Shown here piece after piece: positions 1 to 6,535 of a DNA stretch of 64,000 nt. The position numbers and the translations under genes are program-made. Origin of the DNA: Bradyrhizobium sp. sBnM-33. GTDB taxonomy: Bacteria > Pseudomonadota > Alphaproteobacteria > Rhizobiales > Xanthobacteraceae. The stretch is taken from assembly GCF_032917945.1 (NCBI RefSeq), contig NZ_CP136624.1, forward strand, positions 5,952,001 to 6,016,000. Reading direction: 5' to 3'. Positions within the stretch are counted from its first letter, which is position 1, and every line of letters starts with the position of its first letter. Below the pieces are notes generated by a model. The model did not search any database, was not told the DNA's origin, and saw nothing but the letters and a program-made list of their open reading frames with translations.

Positions 1-2325
1 CGTGCGCTGACGCGATCGCACTTCTGCCGCCTGGATCGCGTGCCAGATGCGCGAGGGCGTCGCGGGCATGTCGAGATGGCGCACGCCGAGCGGCGCGAGC
101 GCGTTCATCACGGCATTCATGATCGTGGCCGGTGCTGCGATGGCGCCGGCCTGACCGCTTCCCTTGACGCCGAGCCGGTTGGCACGGCTCGGAAAGTCAG
201 TCGTGAGATCGCCCTCGAACGACGGAAGATCGCCTGCGCGCGGCAGCGCATAATCCATCAGCGAGCCCGACAGAATCTGCCCGGTTTCCGCATCGAACAG
301 CGCGTGCTCCAACAACGCCTGGCCGATGCCTTGCGCTACGCCGCCATGCACCTGCCCCAGCGTCTGGCGGGGATCGAGCAGGCGGCCGTAATCGTCAAAG
401 ATGACGTAGCGGTCGAGCCTCACCTCGCCGGTCGCAGGATCGATCTCGACCTCCGCGACATGGCAGCCGTTGGGAAAAGTGTAGCGATCGCAGAGATGGG
501 TCGCCCGGTGCGCCAGGCCGGGCGCGACGTCGTCGCCGGCTAGCTGATAGGAAACGCGCGCCACCTCATCGAGGCTGATCTCCTGCGCGGTCGAAGCCAC
601 GCGCAACTGGCCCGCTTCATACTGAACCGCATCCACGCCGGCCTGCAGCAGGCGCGCGGCAAGCCGCCGCGCGTTTTCGATCAGGCCTTCCGCCGCCATC
701 AACAACGCTGTGCCGCCCTGGTGCATCGAGCGCGCCCCGCCATGGCCGCCGCCGGAATCAAGATCGTCCGTATCGCCCTGCCGAAACCGGAAGCGCTCCA
801 GCGGCAGGCCGAGCGCGTCGGCCGCGATCCGGGCGTAGGTGGTCTCATGGCCTTGGCCATTGGAATGCGTGCCGACCTTCAGGTCGATCAGGCCGTCCTC
901 ACCGAAACTCACCTCCGCCACTTCATTGGGCTGGCCGCGCGCTGTTTCGAGAAAGCAGGCAATCCCGAGACCACGCAGCCGGCCCAGCTTGCGCGAACTT
1001 CTCTGGCGCGCCTTGAAGCCCTCTGCGGCACCGGCGGCGTGATCGATCGCGTGGGCAAAGCTGCCCTGCTCGACCGAAAGTCCCATCGCGCTGCTGTAGG
1101 GAAAGTGACGCATGATGTTCTTGCGCCGCAGCTTCAGCGCATCCATCCCGAGCTCGGCGGCTGCGGTATCGATGCAGCGCTCGATCAGATAGTTCGCTTC
1201 CGGCTTGCCGGCGCCGCGATAGGCATCGACCGGTGTCGTATTGGTGAACACGCCCTTGGTCTCGAATGCGATCAGCGGAATGTCGTAGACGCCGCCCATC
1301 GCGCTTGCCATCGCCATGGTTGGCACGGCCGGCGCCACCGTCGAGACGTAGGCGCCGAGATTGGCGAACACCTTGGTGTCGAGCGCCAGGAAACGTCCAT
1401 CGCGATCGAGGGCCAGACGGGCCCTAATGATGCTGTCGCGGCCATGCGCGGAGCCGGTGAAATCCTCGCTGCGATCGCCGATCCACTTGACGGGACGGCC
1501 GAGCCGGCGCGCCGCCCACAGCACCAGCACCCATTCCGGATAGAGCACGTTCTTCATCCCGAAGCCGCCGCCGACATCGGGAATGCTGACGCGAAGCTTT
1601 TCCCGGCCGATGCGAAAAACACGGTCGGCGAGCAGATCGCGGATGGCGTGGGCGCCGGCGGCCGAGGCGGTCAGGTGCAGCCGGCCGCTTGCGGCATCGA
1701 ACTCCCCTATCGCACCGCGGGTCTCCAGCGGCGCGGCGACGACGCGGTTGTTGACCAGCTCGCATTCCACGACGTGGGCGGCGGCGCGGATCGCCGCTTC
1801 CACCGGGCTGATCTCGCCGCGGTTGAACTGAAACGCGATGTTGCCCGCAGCCTCCGGCCAGATCGACGGCGCGTCCGGCAGAATCGCCGCTGCGATCGAG
1901 ACGACCGGCGGCAGCGGCTCATAGTCGACCACGACGGCCTCGGCGGCATCGCGCGCGGCTTCGGCTGTTTCTGCAACCACGAACGCGACCGGCTCGCCGA
2001 CATGGCGTACGACGCCGCGCGCCAGCGCATGATAGGGCGGCACCACGAGCGGCGTGGTCATCGGGATGCTGGTCACCGCGCACGGCAGTGGACCGATATC
2101 GTCGGATGCCAATTCGGCTCCCGTGAGCACGGCCGCGACGCCAGGCATGCTGCGCGCCGCCTCGATGCTGATCGCGGTGATGCGTGCATGCGCGTGCGGC
2201 GAGCGAACGAGGACGCCATGAAGCGCATCCGGCGCCGCGAGATCGGCGACGTAACGGCCGCGCCCCTGCACGAAGCGCACATCTTCAAGGCGGTCGAGGC
2301 TACGCCCCAATAACAGCTTGGTCAT
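1..2325 (-). CDS. Xanthine dehydrogenase family molybdopterin-binding subunit (3' end cut by the window edge)
   Basis: Large, molybdopterin-binding subunit of a molybdenum hydroxylase (CoxL/XdhB superfamily), which hydroxylates a heterocycle or aldehyde together with FAD and 2Fe-2S subunits that are not in the window. The frame starts at the ATG at 2325 and stays open to base 1 (775 codons). The family is usually 770-800 aa, so only a few residues are missing. The N-terminus (LGRSLDRLEDVRFVQGRGRY) and the loop AYRGAGK at residues 368-374 are typical of non-CO-dehydrogenase ('form II') members; true CO dehydrogenases carry AYRCSFR. The motif normally reading G-x-G-E-A-G has Gln at residue 725 (GSGQAG) in place of the catalytic Glu. 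Long plus-strand frames here are antisense shadows. The substrate cannot be inferred. Confidence 0.9.
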   Translation of the reverse strand, partial: MTKLLLGRSLDRLEDVRFVQGRGRYVADLAAPDALHGVLVRSPHAHARITAISIEAARSMPGVAAVLTGAELASDDIGPLPCAVTSIPMTTPLVVPPYHALARGVVRHVGEPVAFVVAETAEAARDAAEAVVVDYEPLPPVVSIAAAILPDAPSIWPEAAGNIAFQFNRGEISPVEAAIRAAAHVVECELVNNRVVAAPLETRGAIGEFDAASGRLHLTASAAGAHAIRDLLADRVFRIGREKLRVSIPDVGGGFGMKNVLYPEWVLVLWAARRLGRPVKWIGDRSEDFTGSAHGRDSIIRARLALDRDGRFLALDTKVFANLGAYVSTVAPAVPTMAMASAMGGVYDIPLIAFETKGVFTNTTPVDAYRGAGKPEANYLIERCIDTAAAELGMDALKLRRKNIMRHFPYSSAMGLSVEQGSFAHAIDHAAGAAEGFKARQRSSRKLGRLRGLGIACFLETARGQPNEVAEVSFGEDGLIDLKVGTHSNGQGHETTYARIAADALGLPLERFRFRQGDTDDLDSGGGHGGARSMHQGGTALLMAAEGLIENARRLAARLLQAGVDAVQYEAGQLRVASTAQEISLDEVARVSYQLAGDDVAPGLAHRATHLCDRYTFPNGCHVAEVEIDPATGEVRLDRYVIFDDYGRLLDPRQTLGQVHGGVAQGIGQALLEHALFDAETGQILSGSLMDYALPRAGDLPSFEGDLTTDFPSRANRLGVKGSGQAGAIAAPATIMNAVMNALAPLGVRHLDMPATPSRIWHAIQAAEVRSRQRT

Positions 2326-2438
2326 GTGAAGCTGTATGGAGCCAGCCGGCGGAAAAGGCAAATCGCTAGCCCACCACTGCACCCGCATCTATCGGCGGAT
2401 GCACGCTCACTGGATGCCGGCCCATCGGCTAGCCAGCG

Positions 2439-2651
2439 TTAGGCAGACTTGCAGCTCGACAACTCCTGCAGCGCACGCTCGGCAACAGATTTCAATCCTT
2501 CCAGCGTATCGTTGCCTCGCCTTACGGCTTTGACGAGTTGGCTGGCGATATGCTTGCGAGTCTCGTGGTCACCGCCATACGGCAGACCCCCGCACACCTC
2601 TTCCAGGGCGACGCCCATCTTCGCAGCCGTTCGCTGATCCAGCCTGATCAT
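2439..2651 (-). CDS. Small conserved hypothetical protein, 70 aa (paralogue of the gene at 27346-27558)
   Basis: Cytoplasmic, soluble-looking 70-aa protein of unknown function. I chose the ATG at 2651 because GAGG lies about 6 bases upstream and because the paralogue at 27346-27558 then has exactly the same length. The two align without gaps, 39 of 70 residues identical, with the shared blocks GGDHE and GNxTLxGL and the C-terminal KSA. No Cys/His metal motif, signal peptide or membrane segment is seen. It is the last of three closely spaced minus-strand genes (3061 to 2439; 22 bp after the preceding stop), so it is probably cotranscribed with them. I recognise the type as a small rhizobial protein but can give no function. 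Confidence 0.75.
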   Translation of the reverse strand: MIRLDQRTAAKMGVALEEVCGGLPYGGDHETRKHIASQLVKAVRRGNDTLEGLKSVAERALQELSSCKSA

Positions 2652-2673
2652 TCCGTACCTCACTCGACGGATT

Positions 2674-2910
2674 CTATTCTGACAATTGCCCAGCCGACGT
2701 TGACATTGATGCTGTCCGTCTTCCCTGAGCTTCGCGTTTTCCACCTCGCTCACCAATCGCGCGCTTGACCTCGTCGGCTAGGACGGCCAGGTGATCGGCT
2801 AGTCTTGCGAACAACTCACGTTTGTGAGGATTGGTCGCCAACTTGCTGATCAATGCGCAATCCTCCGCATCGGTGCGCAGCCTTTCGAGTTGCGCCTCCA
2901 TGTCATTCAT
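2674..2910 (-). CDS. Small conserved hypothetical protein, 78 aa, helical
   Basis: Protein of unknown function. It begins MNDMEAQLERLRTDAEDCAL and continues as a mostly helical, charged domain ending in a Lys/Arg-rich tail. The ATG at 2910 is preceded by GGGAGG at good spacing, which decides the start. It overlaps the last 8 bases of the upstream 52-aa gene, so the two are probably translationally coupled, and it lies 22 bp before the 70-aa gene. The 'DAE.C.LI..LAT...KRELFARLADHL.VLA.EV' pattern is, as I recall, a recurrent family of small Bradyrhizobium proteins. There is no transmembrane segment. Role unknown; the surrounding small genes suggest an accessory or stress function, which is inference. 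Confidence 0.75.
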   Translation of the reverse strand: MNDMEAQLERLRTDAEDCALISKLATNPHKRELFARLADHLAVLADEVKRAIGERGGKREAQGRRTASMSTSAGQLSE

Positions 2911-3061
2911 GGCGTGATTCCTCCCGGCGAAGCGGGCTGACGGCGCTCGCAACCGGCGACCAAAGCCATTCGATCACACGGGACGCCGCTTCGATTTGAC
3001 GGACTTTTCGCACCAGACGCTCTCCTTCGAGGATTGGCAGGAGCGCAACTGGCGTTCTCAT
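2903..3061 (-). CDS. 52-aa protein, shortened relative of the gene at 4462-4662
   Basis: Reads from the ATG at 3061 (MRTPVALLPILEGERLVRKV) to a stop at 2903, inside the start of the next gene. Its DNA from about 3080 down to 3020 closely matches the plus strand at about 4396-4440, which is the leader of the 66-aa gene; 19 bases (AGAACGCCAGTTGCGCTCC) are identical. The following coding part (ERLVRKVRQIEAASRVIEWLWSP) resembles the C-terminal half of that protein (EQLIRRARQAETAVHIQEWLASP). The best explanation is a paralogue in which the old leader became coding and the N-terminal half was deleted. It may be a functional short protein or a remnant. Confidence 0.5.
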   Translation of the reverse strand: MRTPVALLPILEGERLVRKVRQIEAASRVIEWLWSPVASAVSPLRREESRHE

Positions 3062-3153
3062 CACCGATAACTCCCGGGGGATCTGACGGTGACGCTCAAA
3101 GCGTGCGGCTGATGTAGCCAAGTCGCCATAACAAAAGTCATGAGGTGATCGAT

Positions 3154-3549
3154 TTATTGCTGCGCAGCAGGAGGGGCTTGATTCAAAAGCTGAGCGACGG
3201 CTGTCGCGATCTGCGCGGGAGCAAAGGGCTTGTTCAAAAGGATGCTGTCAGGCACCCCGTTTGATGCCCACTGATCGGCGGCCGCGCCGGTGATGTAGAT
3301 AATAGGCATCTGCGGATGCATCTCTCTGGCGCGCTTGGCCACCTCCCAGCCGTTGAACCGGCCTGTGAGATTGATATCTGTCACCAGGGCGCGGTACTCG
3401 TCTTGTCGATTTTGCAGAAGCGTGACTGCCTCCTCGCCGGTGGCCGCAATCGCTACTTCAAAACCGCCGTCCGAAAGAGCCTCTTCGATCACACTTTGGA
3501 TCGACTGATCATCCTCGACGACCAGGATCACGATCGGTTCGTTCCGCAC
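3154..3549 (-). CDS. Single-domain response regulator (CheY-like receiver)
   Basis: Receiver domain with no output domain. Numbering from a possible upstream ATG at 3576, it shows the acidic pocket E21-D22-D23, phospho-acceptor D67 in LVTDINL, T96 and the conserved K116 in LLNKPF. The GTG at 3549 is preferred as start because GGGAGA lies just upstream, whereas the ATG at 3576 has no Shine-Dalgarno; either leaves the receiver domain intact. No kinase gene is adjacent. Stand-alone receivers of this type act in phosphorelays or bind partner proteins. It is flanked by small hypothetical genes on the same strand. A GGAAC lies upstream at about 3620, but the spacing to CGTT (14 nt) is too short for a convincing EcfG promoter. 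Confidence 0.85.
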   Translation of the reverse strand: MRNEPIVILVVEDDQSIQSVIEEALSDGGFEVAIAATGEEAVTLLQNRQDEYRALVTDINLTGRFNGWEVAKRAREMHPQMPIIYITGAAADQWASNGVPDSILLNKPFAPAQIATAVAQLLNQAPPAAQQ

Positions 3550-3741
3550 GCCCGTCTCCCGCGCGCCACGCGCCATTGGGGCGCTGAGCAGGACTAAGAA
3601 CGCGCGATCTGTTTCTGTTCCTACAAGAGCTCAGAACTGAACTTAAGTCTGATCAGCCACGGCGAATGCAAGCAGTGAGGGCGCGGCACCGTCCCACAGG
3701 AACCATCGGTCCCCCATGCGTCAGATATGAGGCTTCCGGTT

Positions 3742-4005
3742 TCATCCCCGGTCATCTGAAGCATGGAACGCGGCCTCGACGCTCTTCCGCTGGGCGCTGG
3801 GGCCGTTTCGTTCCACGAGCCGCTGCGTTCGGCGCCTTGTCATACGATCGAGAGCATGCACAACCTCATCTCGATCGAGAACGGCTAACAGCCGCTCTAT
3901 CGTCCGCGTTACGTCCCCGGGCGGCTCCGGCGCGATGTATTCCCCAAGGATGCGCCGGGCATCTTCAATGGCCCTCAGTACGACGTCTTCATCCGGGGTG
4001 TTCAT
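3742..4005 (-). CDS. Conserved small hypothetical protein, 87 aa
   Basis: Cytoplasmic protein of unknown function starting at the ATG at 4005 (MNTPDEDVVLRAIEDARRIL), preceded by TGAGG. The first 55 residues look like a compact helical domain (residues 25-55 include TRTIERLLAVLDRDEVVHAL). The tail is Arg-rich and low in complexity, ending in DDRG. No signal peptide or membrane segment. Longer in-frame upstream sequence is not protein-like, so it was excluded. It belongs to the 2.4-6.2 kb cluster of small genes. A weak GGAAC-N15-GGTT lies upstream at about 4055-4032 on the same strand; I do not count it as a proven promoter. Confidence 0.65.
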   Translation of the reverse strand: MNTPDEDVVLRAIEDARRILGEYIAPEPPGDVTRTIERLLAVLDRDEVVHALDRMTRRRTQRLVERNGPSAQRKSVEAAFHASDDRG

Positions 4006-4461
4006 GTTACGCGCCTCAGCCAGCGCCGACTCAAACCGGGAGGATGAACTTCGTTCCTGCGCTGCTCGTTCGCAATCGGAAAATGGCCGCCGCAGGTTAG
4101 GCAATCCCCGGCAAGGAGGGCGATGGCTCGATGCGTACGATGGAAGGCTCGCACCGACTGCGAGCGGGTGATGTGGGAAACTGTTGCGCGTGGAGACGGA
4201 GGATGTCGCACCATGAGGACGGCCCCAGCCCGGGGGAAAGCTGGGGCCCTTCTCGAAACCGTACCGACCGGGGGCTCTGGTCGGCACAGACTGCTAACGG
4301 CCTGCAGGCAAGCTCGTTCCTATTTGCCAATTGTGCACTAGTGCACCGACAGCGGCGGTAGGAAGCGTAAGCTGTTGCGCATCACCGCAAGGTACCCGGC
4401 AGTTATCGAGACGAGAACGCCAGTTGCGCTCCCGCCTTCTCTGCAAGGAAAGGAACAGCGC
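4006..4461. other. Intergenic stretch with a hairpin and a conserved leader segment
   Basis: No convincing gene. It holds a perfect 9-bp stem, GGCCCCAGC (4221-4229) with GCTGGGGCC (4240-4248), around a 10-base loop; no T tract follows, so it is not a standard terminator. The last 65 bases (about 4396-4461) are the leader of the 66-aa gene and are duplicated, inverted, at 3080-3020. Small frames at 4123-4361 show no protein-like composition. Confidence 0.5.
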
Positions 4462-4662
4462 ATGCAACAGCGCCGCCGTTTCAAACAAACGACATCACTA
4501 GCCGAGCGATTGACCGAAGAGGCGAAACGCCTTCGAAAGGAAGCGCGAGGTACCCCGCCGGGGCTCGCGCGGGAGCAGCTAATACGGAGAGCCAGGCAGG
4601 CTGAGACAGCCGTACACATTCAAGAGTGGCTTGCATCGCCAGGACTGCAAGCGCCAACCTGA
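4462..4662 (+). CDS. Small basic conserved hypothetical protein, 66 aa
   Basis: Starts at the ATG at 4462 (MQQRRRFKQTTSLAERLTEE) with AAAGGAA upstream. It is a highly charged, mostly helical protein: an Arg/Lys-rich N-terminus, then EEAKRLRKEARGTPPG and RARQAETAVHIQEWLASPGL. I recognise this as a widespread family of small Bradyrhizobiaceae proteins without known function; the basic, amphipathic helices suggest nucleic-acid or protein binding, which is inference. A shortened, rearranged relative lies on the opposite strand at 2903-3061, sharing both the leader DNA and the C-terminal half. Confidence 0.75.
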   Translation: MQQRRRFKQTTSLAERLTEEAKRLRKEARGTPPGLAREQLIRRARQAETAVHIQEWLASPGLQAPT

Positions 4663-5005
4663 GCCGGAAGAATGTCTGGGTTGAGCAAGATCAACCTGGA
4701 ACAGGCGGGTCCCCACTTAGATTGTTGTGCACACCGAGCGACCCGGAGCAGCGGCCCGTTGAGGTCACGAGGTCCGGACTCCTAGGCGGCGCAGCCAGGC
4801 CTGTGAGATCGAAGCCTCCTCCCCCACAAGCTGGCCATCGCCACTCAACAAGCGGGCTGGCCCAGTCTTGCCCTATGGAGCTTCTCGACCTTGCTTCGGC
4901 GAAACACCGAAGACCTTGCTTATGTGTTCTGAGATCGAATCCGGGCCTTTCAGGAACATTGGCTGATGGCCGAAATTGATCCTTTTCCACGCGGAGGATC
5001 ATGAG
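4663..5005. other. Intergenic stretch, no gene recognised
   Basis: Frames on both strands (for example 4626-4979 plus) have no protein-like composition, no ribosome binding site at their starts, and lie antisense to each other. The 3' end (4993-4997, GGAGG) is the ribosome binding site of the next gene. Confidence 0.5.
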
Positions 5006-5278
5006 ATGTTTTCGATTTCATCTGGCGAACGAACGACTGCTAAACTCGCAGCCATGCTGGCCGCCCTCACCCTCTTCCCGGGCGAGCTCGCGGCGCAAGG
5101 ACAGCCCGTCGAAACTGCCTCCCATCTTCCAGTGGCACTGTGGTTCATCGGCGCAGGTGTGCTTGGTCTGGTGCTGGCTTACGGCATCATGCGCAACAGA
5201 CGCAGGACTCGCGCTGAAAAGCAGATCACCGAACAGGCTACGAAAGACCTTTACGCGCGGGAGAAGCGGGGCTCTTAA
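5006..5278 (+). CDS. Small exported membrane protein, 90 aa
   Basis: Start ATG at 5006 chosen because GGAGG at 4993-4997 gives 8-base spacing; the ATG at 5001 is in another frame. Residues 1-30 form a signal peptide (LAAMLAALTLFPGELAAQ, probable cleavage near residue 30). A second hydrophobic helix follows (VALWFIGAGVLGLVLAYGIM, about residues 43-62), and then a basic cytoplasmic tail (RNRRRTRAEKQ). With the signal cleaved, this would be a single-pass inner-membrane protein with its N-terminus in the periplasm. As I recall, closely similar small proteins are common in Bradyrhizobium. Function unknown. It is transcribed towards the minus-strand genes at 5405-5791. Confidence 0.75.
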   Translation: MFSISSGERTTAKLAAMLAALTLFPGELAAQGQPVETASHLPVALWFIGAGVLGLVLAYGIMRNRRRTRAEKQITEQATKDLYAREKRGS

Positions 5279-5404
5279 CTGACGCTCGTGATTGTAGAGT
5301 GAGATTTCTCGCCTTGGTCAACGAGCAGGGGCGCGCAGTGCGGCTGAAGCCGCCCCAATGTCGGGGCACAGTTAGAGCGACCCTAAAGGGCCTGCTCGAC
5401 TAAT

Positions 5405-5644
5405 CTAGCGGTAACCTTTGCACTTCACTTCTTCTTTGTATTCGCCATTGCGCTCCCACTTGCGCTCGATCTTGCAGGGGCCTCGGGAGAACTCCTGCTT
5501 GTAATCGCGATCGTAATTGTAGGCGCGGTAGGCGCCACGATCGTGCCTCCACCGGCCATTGCCGCTCTCGTCTTTCCATGGATCTGCTAGAGCCGGCCCG
5601 GCCAACGTGGCGAGCACAGCAATTCCCGCGATAGCGCATTTCAT
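5405..5644 (-). CDS. Small secreted hypothetical protein, 79 aa
   Basis: Start ATG at 5644, preceded by GGAGG at about 10 bases. Residues 1-20 are a signal peptide (AIAGIAVLATLAGPALA, cleavage before DPW). The mature part is Tyr/Arg/Lys-rich with two Cys residues (GPCKIERKWERNGEYKEEVK), suggesting one disulphide in the periplasm. Similar small exported proteins with a paired KIERKxE...EVKC pattern are frequent in rhizobia; function unknown. It lies downstream of the 27-aa gene at 5708-5791 on the same strand. A GC-rich hairpin between them may attenuate read-through from the EcfG-type promoter upstream. Confidence 0.7.
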   Translation of the reverse strand: MKCAIAGIAVLATLAGPALADPWKDESGNGRWRHDRGAYRAYNYDRDYKQEFSRGPCKIERKWERNGEYKEEVKCKGYR

Positions 5645-5669
5645 TAGAACCGCCTCCGACATAGCGAAA

Positions 5670-5696
5670 GGCCCGGCCGGTTTCCCGGCGCGGGCC
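5670..5696 (-). terminator. GC-rich hairpin, probable intrinsic terminator or attenuator
   Basis: On the minus strand the sequence folds as GGCCCGCGCCGG-GAAA-CCGGCCGGGCC followed by TTT. It lies 11 bases after the 27-aa gene and before the 79-aa gene. The T tract is short, so termination may be partial. Confidence 0.45.
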
Positions 5697-5707
5697 GCCG
5701 CAATCCA

Positions 5708-5791
5708 CTACTGGACAACACGAAGAAAATAATAGCCGAGACCACCGACTACGATGACGGTGGGGACGGCCCAGAGCAGTAGTACTGGCAT
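5708..5791 (-). CDS. 27-aa single-pass membrane microprotein
   Basis: Too short for usual gene callers. It reads from the ATG at 5791 to TAG at 5708. The start MPVLLLWAVPTVIVVGGLGY is almost wholly hydrophobic and is followed by YFLRVVQ; the segment is long enough for one transmembrane helix with an Arg near the C-terminus. A very strong Shine-Dalgarno (GGAGGAGGAG) lies 3-12 bases upstream. An EcfG-type promoter (5844-5820) sits 29 bases upstream of the start codon, which supports real expression. Similar short membrane peptides occur in Bradyrhizobium genomes, as I recall. Function unknown; a stress-linked membrane role is inferred only from the promoter. Confidence 0.65.
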   Translation of the reverse strand: MPVLLLWAVPTVIVVGGLGYYFLRVVQ

Positions 5792-5819
5792 AGTCTCCTC
5801 CTCCTTCTAACATGTATAA

Positions 5820-5844
5820 AACGGACGAAAGAAGACGATGTTCC
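5820..5844 (-). promoter_or_regulatory. EcfG-type general-stress promoter
   Basis: On the minus strand: GGAAC (5844-5840), 16 bases, CGTT (5823-5820). This matches the GGAAC-N16/17-CGTT consensus of the alphaproteobacterial general-stress sigma factor EcfG and lies 29 bases before the 27-aa gene. Confidence 0.65.
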
Positions 5845-6080
5845 GGGAACTGAGTTCACTGGCGGCCGCTTTTAGCTCGGCCGTTCCGGGTCAACTGCGT
5901 TCTTTTGCTGCTCAAGTTTCCGAATCCCGGCGGCGGCCAATCCGCGCGTCACTTCGTCCAATGTCCACTCGGCGATGCGTTTTGTGAAGCGTCGATCTTT
6001 CTATCGATGAATCGGGAAGGACCGGCAATGCCGGCAACCCGACAGCGGCCACCGCGTTGCCTACGGGAGGAGGACGTACG
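5845..6080. other. Intergenic stretch, possible gene remnant
   Basis: A minus-strand frame of about 42 codons (stop at about 5875) reads KDRRFTKRIAEWTLDEVTRG and on to PERPS. It looks protein-like but has no ATG and begins right after a TAG. It may be a decayed gene or use a GTG start. Nothing else is seen. Confidence 0.3.
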
Positions 6081-6215
6081 ATGGCGGATGCACATGCTTT
6101 GAAAAGGATCGGCTTACTTCTGGCGATCGTAACCTTCGCAGTCACGTCTATGGCCGGAATTGTCGTGAGCGGACATCTCAACGGTACTCCAGTCGAATAT
6201 CAGTCCGGCCAATAG
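6081..6215 (+). CDS. 44-aa single-pass membrane microprotein
   Basis: Reads from the ATG at 6081 (MADAHALKRIGLLLAIVTFA) through a hydrophobic helix of about 23 residues (GLLLAIVTFA...GIVVS) to a short polar tail (GHLNGTPVEYQSGQ) and TAG at 6213-6215. The strong Shine-Dalgarno GGGAGGAGGAC is 6 bases upstream. The positively charged N-terminus (HALKR) suggests an N-in, C-out membrane protein. I recognise this as a small Bradyrhizobium family; no function is known. It is too short for most gene callers. It lies divergently from the 27-aa gene, separated by the stress promoter region. Confidence 0.65.
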   Translation: MADAHALKRIGLLLAIVTFAVTSMAGIVVSGHLNGTPVEYQSGQ

Positions 6216-6446
6216 ATCGGCATAAAGGTCGCGATTTAACTGACGCCCGCGTACCACAACTAGCCCCGGGGCCGCGATGGTCTCCGATAGCCGTTGCCGT
6301 TACATTCCCGCTTCCATTTCCTTCCGCGATCCATTCCGGTTGGCACTGCTGAGTTCCGGCCGTGATTGGCCAGGAAAAAATAGCAATCGAAATGAACCAG
6401 TGGTTTTAAATCGATTTGAATCCGCATTGTGGCGCGGAGTTTTGTT
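6216..6446. other. Intergenic, AT-richer upstream region of the ligase
   Basis: No gene recognised. The part at about 6370-6420 is AT-rich for this genome (AAAAAATAG, TTTTAAATCGATTTGAA) and may hold the ligase promoter. Confidence 0.35.
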
Positions 6447-6535
6447 GTGGCGTTTCAGCGTAATAAGCCGGCGGCGGTCGGGACCAAGGCGCCCTATCCG
6501 GGCTTCATCGAGCCCTAGCCGCTTCGACCGAGAGA

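Noticed and set aside
40..2313. Long plus-strand frames over the xanthine dehydrogenase gene
   Set aside because: The minus strand encodes a clear molybdopterin subunit over the whole stretch; the plus frames are its antisense shadows with low-complexity composition.
3549..3625. GGAAC with nearby CGTT before the response regulator
   Set aside because: The spacing is 14, shorter than the 16-17 of EcfG promoters, so not counted.
4626..5002. Overlapping small frames on both strands
   Set aside because: Poor composition, no ribosome binding sites, antisense to each other.
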